From RBG-16-66-20 sp039931635 (GTDB lineage: Bacteria > Pseudomonadota > Gammaproteobacteria > Burkholderiales > SG8-39), in assembly GCA_039931635.1 (NCBI GenBank), contig JBDTRO010000058.1:1-10305 (forward strand): a stretch of 10,305 nt of DNA, given 5' to 3'. The position numbers were made by a program, and so were the translations under genes. Shown here in pieces: positions 1-6,205 of this stretch (the first letter of the stretch is position 1; every line of letters begins with the position of its first letter). The notes under the pieces are model-generated. The model was not told the origin of the DNA, did no database searches, and saw only the letters and a list, made by a program, of their open reading frames with translations.

Positions 1-404
1 TCGTCGCGCAGCGCCGTGATCGAGACGATCGCCGGGAAGCGGCTGCCGTCCTTGCAGATATAGGTCAGCTCATAGACGTCCTCGATGCCGCGCGAGGCCT
101 TGAAGGCGAGCGCCTCGAAGCCCGGCGCGATGCTGGTCGAGAGCTCGACGCTCAATGCATGCGCACGAGCCGCCACTTCCAGCGGATCGTGGATGTCGCT
201 CGGGCTGATCCGGTTCACGACCTCGGCGGCGGCGTAGCCCAGCATGCGCTCGGCGCCCACGTTGAACAGCTGGATGATGCCTTTCTCGTCGGTGGCGATG
301 ATCGAGAAGTTGGCGCTGGTCAGGATCGCGTACTGCAGGGCGCCCGTCTGCAACAGGGCCTTCTTGCGATCGATTTCGGCGGTGCCGCTTTCTGCACTGG
401 ACAT
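1..404 (-). CDS. PAS-domain signalling protein, N-terminal part (gene runs off the left edge)
   Basis: An open frame runs from an ATG at 404-402 to the window edge without a stop, giving 134 residues. The visible part is a short polar leader (about 1-20) and a PAS sensor domain (about 25-134) with IATDEKG, the FNVGAERMLGY core and the KDGSRFPAIVS strand typical of PAS folds. It aligns without gaps to residues 15-129 of the hybrid kinase at 5312-3273, about 88 of 115 identical, so the two are recent paralogues. No signal peptide or membrane segment is visible, so it is probably cytosolic. A GAGG element (415-418) lies 10 bases before the ATG. The gene lies 123 bases downstream of the 528-1181 gene on the same strand. 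The output domain is outside the window: by analogy a second PAS and a kinase, but a GGDEF or other output is equally possible. Confidence 0.85.
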   Translation of the reverse strand, partial: MSSAESGTAEIDRKKALLQTGALQYAILTSANFSIIATDEKGIIQLFNVGAERMLGYAAAEVVNRISPSDIHDPLEVAARAHALSVELSTSIAPGFEALAFKASRGIEDVYELTYICKDGSRFPAIVSITALRD

Positions 405-484
405 TGAATTGCAGCCTCGGAAAGTCGGAAAAACAACGCCTTATCGGAGGCGACCTAGCACAATGGCGGTATTCTGACACGGCG

Positions 485-504
485 TCTGTGGCCTAGCGCA
501 CAGA
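485..504. repeat. 6-base inverted repeat between two genes
   Basis: TCTGTG (485-490) and CACAGA (499-504) are perfect reverse complements around an 8-base spacer. They lie 24 bases past the stop of the 528-1181 gene and about 80 bases before the start of the PAS gene. There is no T-tract on either side, so it is not a classical intrinsic terminator. It could be a weak mRNA stem or an operator, or it could be chance. Confidence 0.3.
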
Positions 505-527
505 AGCCGGGCGCATCCCTGGGCCTG

Positions 528-1181
528 CTAGGCCGGCTGCGGCAGGGGCGGCGCGGAATAGGCCTGGCGGATTTCCGGTAGCGACCGGTCGGCGAGCGCG
601 CGCATTTCGGCCAGGGCGTGAATCAGCAGCGTGCCGGTGGCACCGGCCATACCCACGCTGCCGGTCTTGATGGCGGCACAGGAGTGGATCGCGACGTTCA
701 GCAGCCGCCGCTGTTCCAGGGCGAAGGCGTCCAGGCGCCGATGCAGGTCCAGGGGTTCGTCATGGACGGTATCCTCGCGCGTCGTTTCATAGGCCGTCAC
801 CGCGTCGGCGATGGCATCGTCCAGGCACCGGTTCAGGATGCGGAATTCGTCGGTGGTGATGGTCGCCTTCTGCTCGACCGCGAGTTCAGTGACCGCCTGG
901 CACACGTCGCCGTAGTCGCGCACCACCTGGTTGACGCTGTAGCCGCGCTGCAGCAGTTCGGCGCCGTGCAGGGCGGCGGCACGGCTGATCTCAGTGTTCG
1001 GGAAATCCGGGCCCGCGGCGGACTCCTCGCGCCGCAGGGTATCGGCGAGCTGCTGCAGGAACAGCGGCACGCCGTGCGCCGCGGTGGCGGGAATTTCGGA
1101 GCGCTGGCGTCTCGCCGCAACCTTCTCCCGGCACAGTGCGATCAGGTTGACGCGGTTCGCGGTCAGGAATTGATGCAGCAT
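528..1181 (-). CDS. RsbRD-N-like / histidine kinase-remnant protein without ATPase domain
   Basis: This is a 217-residue soluble, mostly helical protein. Its first ~135 residues resemble the RsbRD N-terminal regulatory domain found at the front of many proteobacterial sensor kinases: residues 72-91 (HGAELLQRGYSVNQVVRDYG), followed by a DEFRILNRCLDDAIADAV stretch at 111-128. In those kinases a dimerisation/phosphoacceptor helix with an HELRN-type box and an ATPase domain follow. Here residues 152-200 keep the helix pattern (LLN...AIKTGSVG...LADRSLPEIR) but read ALEQRRLLN where the phosphoacceptor His is expected. The protein then ends after a short Pro-rich tail, with no N, G1 or G2 ATP-binding boxes. 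It is therefore unlikely to be an active kinase; a partner or anti-kinase role is inference. It starts 53 bases after the second cyclase, probably in the same transcript. The ATG at 1181 fits the family N-terminus (MLHQFLTANR); an A/G-rich GAGAAGAAG stretch lies rather far upstream. Confidence 0.8.
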   Translation of the reverse strand: MLHQFLTANRVNLIALCREKVAARRQRSEIPATAAHGVPLFLQQLADTLRREESAAGPDFPNTEISRAAALHGAELLQRGYSVNQVVRDYGDVCQAVTELAVEQKATITTDEFRILNRCLDDAIADAVTAYETTREDTVHDEPLDLHRRLDAFALEQRRLLNVAIHSCAAIKTGSVGMAGATGTLLIHALAEMRALADRSLPEIRQAYSAPPLPQPA

Positions 1182-1203
1182 CCGGGCACGATACTTCTTC
1201 TCG

Positions 1204-1221
1204 ACGCACGCAACCGTGCGT
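1204..1221. repeat. Perfect 7-base stem hairpin between second cyclase and RsbRD-N gene
   Basis: ACGCACG (1204-1210) and CGTGCGT (1215-1221) form a perfect 7-base-pair stem with a 4-base loop, inside the 53-base gap between the cyclase stop (1235) and the downstream ATG (1181). On the transcribed minus strand the bases after the stem are CGAGAAGAAG, not a U-run, so it does not look like an intrinsic terminator. It may stabilise or process the mRNA, or set relative expression of the two genes. Confidence 0.45.
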
Positions 1222-1234
1222 TGTCCAACATATG

Positions 1235-2041
1235 CTAGGTTGCGAATGCGTATCTGGAGCGGCGCTGCTTGGCCTGGTACATGGCGAGGTCCGCGCTGAT
1301 GATCAGCGTATCCACCGTGGTGCCGTGCTGCGGGAATATGGAGATGCCGATGCTTGCCTTGAGGTTGAAGCAGGCGTTGCGCTCATGCGTGCCGACGGTC
1401 AACGGTGCTTCGACGGCGGCGATGATTTTCCGCGCGATCAGGCCAATGCTATTTTCGTCGCGCACCTCCATCAGCAGGTACAGAAACTCGTCGCCGCCGA
1501 GACGGCTGACGGTGTCGTCGCCGCGCGTGGTCGAGGTGAGACGCTGCGCGACCGATTGCAGGACCAGGTCGCCGATGTCGTGGCCGTGGGTATCGTTGAT
1601 CTCCTTGAACCTGTCCATGTCCATGAACATCACGGCCAGGGTCCAGCCGTGGCGCCTTGCCTGCGCCATGCCGTGTTCCAGCCGGTCATTGAACAGGGCG
1701 CGGTTCGGCAGGCCGGTCAGGACGTCATGGAAGGCGGCATGGCGCGCCGCCTGTTCCTGTTCCCGGGCGGCGGCCAGTTCATGATCCAGCAGGTCCCGGT
1801 CCCTGATTTCCCCTTCCAGGGCGCGATTCACGGCGGACAGCTTCTCGGATGCCTGCTCGACCTTCTTTTCCACGGCCGCGCTTTTTTCCAGCGCATCGGC
1901 GACCGCGGGTGGCTGGTCCTGGTGCGCGATTTCCTCTTTGAGGACCGTATTGACCGACGCCAGCTCCGCGGCGGATTGCTTCACCATCTCCGTGGCGAAC
2001 TCGCTCTGGCCGAGGACCTTGGCGAGGGACCTGGCTTTCAT
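1235..2041 (-). CDS. Diguanylate cyclase, coiled coil plus GGDEF
   Basis: This 268-residue cytosolic protein has a long charged helical/coiled-coil N-terminus (about 15-100) and a complete GGDEF domain (about 102-268). The domain begins with the HDVLTGLPNR signature and has the metal-binding region FMDMDRFKEIND (139-150). The active-site GGDEF is at 182-186, and an RxxD product-inhibition site (RGDD, 173-176) sits exactly five residues before it. It should make c-di-GMP from two GTP as a dimer or higher oligomer. No membrane segment, PAS, REC or EAL domain is seen, so the coiled coil is the only candidate for control. The ATG (2041-2039) overlaps the TGA of the GAF-GGDEF gene as ATGA and has no clear ribosome site of its own, which suggests translational coupling. 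The same frame is open for a further 259 codons upstream, but that part is antisense-like shadow of the previous gene and is Arg/Pro/Ala-rich. Confidence 0.94.
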   Translation of the reverse strand: MKARSLAKVLGQSEFATEMVKQSAAELASVNTVLKEEIAHQDQPPAVADALEKSAAVEKKVEQASEKLSAVNRALEGEIRDRDLLDHELAAAREQEQAARHAAFHDVLTGLPNRALFNDRLEHGMAQARRHGWTLAVMFMDMDRFKEINDTHGHDIGDLVLQSVAQRLTSTTRGDDTVSRLGGDEFLYLLMEVRDENSIGLIARKIIAAVEAPLTVGTHERNACFNLKASIGISIFPQHGTTVDTLIISADLAMYQAKQRRSRYAFAT

Positions 2042-3276
2042 GCGCTGCTGGGCGCGGACAGGACGACGCGGTTGCGCCCCCCGGTCTTGGCCTGGTAGAG
2101 CGCGACGTCGGCCGCCTTGGCGAGCCCCGGGGCGTCGGCGGCGTGGTCGGGGAATATCGCCACCCCGAGGGACAGCGTGATCGCGCCCAGGTCGCGATTG
2201 CCATGGCTCACCCGGAGGTTCACGACATCTGCGCGAATTTTTTCCGCGCGCTGGCGGGCGCCTTCGGCGGTCGAGGGCGACAGGATCAGCATGAACTCCT
2301 CGCCGCCGTAGCGGCAGGCGATATCGCTGCCGCGTACCTGCTCCTTGAGGAAGGCGCCCAGGGCGCGCAGCACGGCGTCGCCGCCGTCGTGGCCGAAGGT
2401 GTCGTTGAATTTCTTGAAATGATCGATATCGACCATGATGACCGCGAGCTGCGCGTGGTTGCGTTTCGTCCGGTGCAATTCCAGTGCCAGCGCCTCTTCC
2501 AGGTAGCGGCGGTTGAACAGCCCGGTCAGGGGATCGCGGATGGACAGGTTGCGCATGTTTTCGCGCAGCTTCACGTTGGCGATGCCCAGCCCGATGTTGT
2601 CGGCGAGGATTTTCGCCAGCTTGGACTTTTCCTCCAGGCGCGCCTCGCCGGCCTTGCCGTCCTTGAGCGGTGCGTCCAGCAGGTGCAGGATGCCCAGCGT
2701 CTCGCCCTGCGCGAGCAGCGGCAGGCAGACGTACATGTGCGCCTCGTCGCCCACGTGGGGGCACCAGCGCTCGTGGCCGATGCCCAGATGGACCTGCCCG
2801 CGCCGCTGCGCCCAGCACTCGGTGGGCGGAAAAATCAGGTTGCCCGGCGGCAGCGGGCCCCAGACCGCGGCGGCCTCCAGCATGTCGCGCGTGGCGCTCA
2901 GCACGAACACCGCGCCCGAGTCTTCCGGAAACAGCTGCGTCACCGTCTCCGAAATCACCGAATAGGCCTCGGCCTCGGTGGTGCTGGTCTGCAGGAAGTC
3001 GTTCATCTTGCTGAACAGCGTGATTTCCTGGTTGCGCTTGGACAGTTCCGCCGCCTGGGTCTGGAGGTCGTCGTTGGCCGTGTTCAGCTGCGCGGTCCGT
3101 TCCGCGACGCTGGCTTCCAGGTTGGCTTTTTCATGCGCCAGTTCGGCCGTGCGCTCGGCGATGATGGATTCCAGGCCCCGCCCGTAGGACAGCAGCTTGT
3201 CCTGGTTCTCCTTCAGGTCGGCCGCCATGCTGCCGAAGGCGGCGGCCAGGCTGCCGATTTCGTCGCTCAGTTTCAC
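2038..3276 (-). CDS. Diguanylate cyclase, HAMP remnant - coiled coil - GAF - GGDEF
   Basis: This 412-residue protein starts at a GTG (3276-3274). Domains in order: a HAMP second-helix-like segment (LSDEIGSLAAAFGSMAADL, about 3-21); a coiled coil with two AERTA repeats (about 25-85); a GAF domain (about 88-235) with the ECWAQRRG...CPH pattern and a LPLLAQGETLGILHL core; and a GGDEF domain (about 243-408). The active site is GGEEF at 324-328, a functional variant of GGDEF. An RxxD inhibition site (RGSD, 315-318) lies five residues before it, so c-di-GMP synthesis with product feedback is expected. There is no membrane segment, although HAMP helices usually follow one. In frame, a TGA lies six codons upstream of the GTG (3294-3292), so a longer N-terminus is impossible. 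The GTG overlaps the kinase stop (GTGA), and the gene's own stop overlaps the next ATG, placing it in the middle of a coupled trio. The GAF ligand is unknown. Confidence 0.93.
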   Translation of the reverse strand: MKLSDEIGSLAAAFGSMAADLKENQDKLLSYGRGLESIIAERTAELAHEKANLEASVAERTAQLNTANDDLQTQAAELSKRNQEITLFSKMNDFLQTSTTEAEAYSVISETVTQLFPEDSGAVFVLSATRDMLEAAAVWGPLPPGNLIFPPTECWAQRRGQVHLGIGHERWCPHVGDEAHMYVCLPLLAQGETLGILHLLDAPLKDGKAGEARLEEKSKLAKILADNIGLGIANVKLRENMRNLSIRDPLTGLFNRRYLEEALALELHRTKRNHAQLAVIMVDIDHFKKFNDTFGHDGGDAVLRALGAFLKEQVRGSDIACRYGGEEFMLILSPSTAEGARQRAEKIRADVVNLRVSHGNRDLGAITLSLGVAIFPDHAADAPGLAKAADVALYQAKTGGRNRVVLSAPSSA

Positions 3277-5312
3277 CGCGGAGCCACCGGTTCAGGCTGC
3301 AGGCCGGTGGCCGCGAATTCGAGCGCCACATCCAGCGTGTCCAGGAATTCGAGCACCTTGATGGGCTTGGTGAGATAGCGGAAGAAGCCCGCCTGCAGGC
3401 CGCGCTCGATGTCGCGCGGGATCGCGTTCGCGCTCAGGGCGACGATCGGAATGTGCGCGGTGACGGCATCCGCTCGCAGGATCTGCATCGCCTTGATCCC
3501 GCTCATCCCGGGCAGGTTGATGTCCATCAGGATCACATCGGGCCGTTGCGCGCGCGCGAGCTCGATGCCCTGGTTGCCGTTGCGCGCGCTCAGCAGGCGT
3601 ATGTCCGGGCGGCGCGTGATGATTTTCTCCACCAGCTGCAGGTTGGCCGGATTGTCCTCGACGTAGAGCAGGGTGTGCGTCGGCGCGCCTTTGGGGGTCT
3701 CCGGACGGGCCGGTGCGGTGAGGCCGGTGCCGGCGGCGGCAGGTTCCGGCGTGGCGGCCACGACGAGTTCGATCCAGAACATGCTGCCCTTGCCGACGCT
3801 GCTCTGCACGCCGATCGCGCCGCCCATCACTTCGACCAGGCGCTTGGTCACCACCAGGCCGATGCCGGTGCCTTCCTCGGCGCTCCCCTCCTGGCCCAGC
3901 CGGTTGAAGGGTTGGAACAGCTGGGCGAGTTTCTCCGGCGACAATCCGTCGCCGGTGTCGGTGACGCTGATGCGCACGCGCTGCGCGGCGCTCGTGTCAC
4001 ATGCCACCACCACCGAACCACCGGCCTGGTTGTACTTGATGGCGTTTGACAGGAGGTTGATCAGCACCTGCTTCACGCGGGTGCGGTCGGCCTTGATGAA
4101 GCAGGCGGCGTCGAGGCGCGGAAAGGTGGTGCGGATGCCGCGCTTCTGCGCCTGCGGCTCGATCATGGTCTGGCACTCGAGCATTACTTCGGCGAGCGAG
4201 ACCGGCTCGAGCGACCAGGACAGTCGTCCCGACTCGATCATCGCCAGGTCCAGGATCTCGTTGATCAGCTCCAGCAGGTACCAGCCCGCCTGCAGGATCT
4301 GGGCGATGCCTTCGGTCTGCGAAGCCGTGGGCGGCGGGTCATCGCTTTCCATCAACTGCGCGAAACCCAGGATCGCGTTGAGCGGCGTGCGAAGCTCGTG
4401 GCTCATGCTGGAAAGGAAGTCGGATTTCGCGAGGTTGGCCTTTTCCGCGAGCGACTTGGCGTCGGTGAGTTGCGCCTCCGCCTTGCGCAATTCGGTCAGG
4501 TCCCGGGTCAGCTTGGCGAAGCCGCGCAGGTTGCCGGCCTGGTCGCGGATCGCGGTGATGACGACGTTGGCCCAGAAGGTCGAGCCGTCCTTGCGCACGC
4601 GCCAGTCCTCGTCTTCGAAGCGGCCCTTCGCGGTGGCGGCGTCCAGGTCGCGCTGCGGCGTGCCGCGGTCGATGTCCTCGCGCGGATAGAAGCGCGCAAA
4701 ATGCTCGCCGACGATGTCCTCGGCGCTGTAGCCCTTGATGCGCTGCGCGCCGCCGTTCCAGCTCACCACGCGCCCGGCCGGATCCAGCATCACGATGGCG
4801 TAATCGGTGACGCTTTCCACCATCAGGCGGAAGCTCTCCTCGGTCCAGCGCAGCTGCTCCTCGGCCTGCTTGCGCGCCGAATTGTCGGTGCCGATCAGCA
4901 GGTAGCCGATGATCGCGCTGCGGTCGTCGCGCAGCGCCGTGACCGAAACAATGGCGGGGAAGCGGCTGCCATCCTTGCGGAAGTAGGTCAGCTCGTAAAT
5001 GTCTTCGATGCCGCGCGATGCCTTGAACACCAGCGCTTCGAATCCGGGCGTAATCGTGGTGCCGAGTTCGAGGCTGAGCGCCGCGGCCCGGACGATCAGT
5101 TCCCTCGGGTCGGAGATATCGGCCGGGGTGATCTTGTTGATCACCTCGGCGGCGGTGTAGCCCAGCATGCGTTCGGCGCCGACGTTGAAGATCTGGATCA
5201 CGCCCTTTTCGTCGGTGGCGATGCTGGAGAAATTGGCGCTGTTGAAGATCGCGTCCTGCAGCGCGCCTGCCTTGATTTCGATGTTGGCAAGGTCAGATCT
5301 TTGTCCGGACAT
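3273..5312 (-). CDS. Hybrid sensor histidine kinase, PAS-PAS-HisKA-HATPase-REC
   Basis: This is a 679-residue soluble two-component sensor. PAS1 is about 21-145, with the FNVGAERMLGY core. PAS2 is about 155-275, with the YAIVMLDPAGRVVSWN strand. HisKA has phosphoacceptor His305 in SHELRTPLN. The HATPase domain has N-box Asn423 (INLLSNAIKY), G1 DTGDG at 452-456 and G2 GTGIGL at 481-486. A linker rich in Ala, Pro and Thr (about 518-546) leads to a C-terminal receiver with acidic pair Glu552/Asp553, phospho-Asp597 (LMDINLPG), Ser627 and Lys649. All catalytic residues are present. No membrane segment is visible, so it senses a cytosolic cue. No HPt or DNA-binding domain is present, so the final phosphate acceptor is unknown. 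The ATG at 5312 is preceded by AGAGG (5320-5324) at 7 bases spacing, and only 22 bases separate it from the dismutase stop. Its TGA overlaps the GTG of the first cyclase. Confidence 0.96.
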   Translation of the reverse strand: MSGQRSDLANIEIKAGALQDAIFNSANFSSIATDEKGVIQIFNVGAERMLGYTAAEVINKITPADISDPRELIVRAAALSLELGTTITPGFEALVFKASRGIEDIYELTYFRKDGSRFPAIVSVTALRDDRSAIIGYLLIGTDNSARKQAEEQLRWTEESFRLMVESVTDYAIVMLDPAGRVVSWNGGAQRIKGYSAEDIVGEHFARFYPREDIDRGTPQRDLDAATAKGRFEDEDWRVRKDGSTFWANVVITAIRDQAGNLRGFAKLTRDLTELRKAEAQLTDAKSLAEKANLAKSDFLSSMSHELRTPLNAILGFAQLMESDDPPPTASQTEGIAQILQAGWYLLELINEILDLAMIESGRLSWSLEPVSLAEVMLECQTMIEPQAQKRGIRTTFPRLDAACFIKADRTRVKQVLINLLSNAIKYNQAGGSVVVACDTSAAQRVRISVTDTGDGLSPEKLAQLFQPFNRLGQEGSAEEGTGIGLVVTKRLVEVMGGAIGVQSSVGKGSMFWIELVVAATPEPAAAGTGLTAPARPETPKGAPTHTLLYVEDNPANLQLVEKIITRRPDIRLLSARNGNQGIELARAQRPDVILMDINLPGMSGIKAMQILRADAVTAHIPIVALSANAIPRDIERGLQAGFFRYLTKPIKVLEFLDTLDVALEFAATGLQPEPVAPR

Positions 5313-5334
5313 GCTGCGGCCTCTGCTGACTGAA

Positions 5335-6033
5335 CTACTTTGGCGCTGGCAGGGTCAATCCGCCGTCGCTTTCCCAGCGTTTCTCGGGCGACAGGCCGGA
5401 GGCCTCGAAGCGGCGGGCCACTTCGCGCCAGTTCACCACCGGCCACCAGCCTTTCAGGTAATCGGCGCGCCGGTTCTCGTGTTTGAGGTAATAGGCGTGT
5501 TCCCAGACATCGTTGACCAGCAGCGGAAAGTGGCCCTGCGTGAGGGGATTGCCGTGACCGGAAGTCGTCAACACCTCGAGCTTGCCGCCGTTGTGCCCGC
5601 TGCGCGTCAGCCAGACCCAGCCGGAGCCGAATACTTTTTCGCCCGCTTCGTCGAACCGCGCCTTGAGATTGTCGAGGCCGCCGAAATCGCGTTCCACCGC
5701 GTCGGCGAGCGCGCCGGTCAGCTCACCGCCGCCGCCCGGGGACATCGCGCGCCATAGCATGCTGTGATTGAGATGGCCGCCCGCGTTGTTGCACACGGTT
5801 GTCCGGACTGCCTGCGGAATGCTGGTCTGGTTGAGCAGCAGCCAGACCGCCGAACGCTCGTGCAACTCTGGATACTTCTCCAGCGCGGCATTCAGGTTCT
5901 TCACGTACGAAGCGTGATGCTTGTCGTGGTGCAGCATCATGGTGCGCGCATCGATGTGCGGTTCCAGCGACTCGTGCAGGTAGGGCAGCTCGGGCAGCAG
6001 GTGTTTCGACTGGACGGCTTCCAGGGTTTGCAT
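5335..6033 (-). CDS. Superoxide dismutase, Mn/Fe family
   Basis: This 232-residue Mn/Fe superoxide dismutase converts superoxide to hydrogen peroxide and oxygen. Metal ligands match the family: His35 (in LHHDKHH), His90 (NNAGGHLNHS), Asp175 and His179 (DVWEHAYY); the active-site gateway Tyr43 is also present. There is no signal peptide, so it is cytosolic. The Gly-Gly-His-x-Asn-His arrangement is of the SodA/Mn-like type, but the second-sphere position that is usually Gln in Mn enzymes (NQDSP-like loop) reads SGHGNP, with His160, as in some other lineages. Metal choice (Mn, Fe or either) therefore cannot be read off, and I give no sodA/sodB symbol. About 20 residues follow the usual C-terminus (SGLSPEKRW... 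to LPAPK). The ATG lies 13 bases after the stop of the DUF3309 gene, with a weak GAAG site, and the stop is 22 bases before the kinase start, so co-transcription with both is likely. Confidence 0.97.
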   Translation of the reverse strand: MQTLEAVQSKHLLPELPYLHESLEPHIDARTMMLHHDKHHASYVKNLNAALEKYPELHERSAVWLLLNQTSIPQAVRTTVCNNAGGHLNHSMLWRAMSPGGGGELTGALADAVERDFGGLDNLKARFDEAGEKVFGSGWVWLTRSGHNGGKLEVLTTSGHGNPLTQGHFPLLVNDVWEHAYYLKHENRRADYLKGWWPVVNWREVARRFEASGLSPEKRWESDGGLTLPAPK

Positions 6034-6046
6034 ATGCGTCTTCAGG

Positions 6047-6205
6047 TCAAAGACTGCCGGTCGCCAGCAGCACGACCAGGATGATCACCAGCAGCCCGCC
6101 CGCGCCGCTCGGCCCGTAGCCCCAACCCCGGCTGTGAGGCCAGGCGGGGATCACACCCAGCACCGCCAGGATCAGCACGATCAGAAGAATCATTCCGAGT
6201 GTCAT
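6047..6205 (-). CDS. DUF3309 small hydrophobic protein
   Basis: This 52-residue protein begins MTLGMILLIVLILAVLGVIP, has a central PAWPHSRGWGYGPSG loop, and ends in a second hydrophobic stretch (GLLVIILVVLLATGSL). The layout of two short membrane segments around a Trp/Gly-rich loop with SRGWGYGPSG is the hallmark of the DUF3309 family (~50 residues). Function is unknown; such proteins are probably inner-membrane and are often found near stress genes. The start is well supported by AGAGGAG (forward strand 6212-6218), 6 bases before the ATG. It is the first gene of the minus-strand run leading into the superoxide dismutase and diverges from the DUF3096 gene. A 77-residue reading in another frame over the same bases has no such features. 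Confidence 0.9.
   Translation of the reverse strand: MTLGMILLIVLILAVLGVIPAWPHSRGWGYGPSGAGGLLVIILVVLLATGSL

Noticed and set aside
70..480. A 136-codon minus-strand frame at the left edge
   Set aside because: It is an alternate frame of the PAS gene with Arg-rich translation. The PAS frame is supported by a close paralogue in the same window.
505..538. Possible terminator after the RsbRD-N gene (AGCCGG ... CCGGCT and GGCC ... GGCC)
   Set aside because: The stem partly lies inside the coding end, has a long loop and no T-run, so it is not convincing as a terminator.
2042..2818. An upstream extension of the second cyclase giving a 527-residue protein
   Set aside because: The extra 259 codons overlap the GAF-GGDEF gene in another frame and translate to Arg/Pro/Ala-rich sequence. 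The ATG at 2041 gives a family-like N-terminus and the ATGA junction.
2143..3378. A 411-codon plus-strand open frame opposite the GAF-GGDEF gene
   Set aside because: It is a GC-rich antisense shadow of a clear diguanylate cyclase, with no domain signature of its own.
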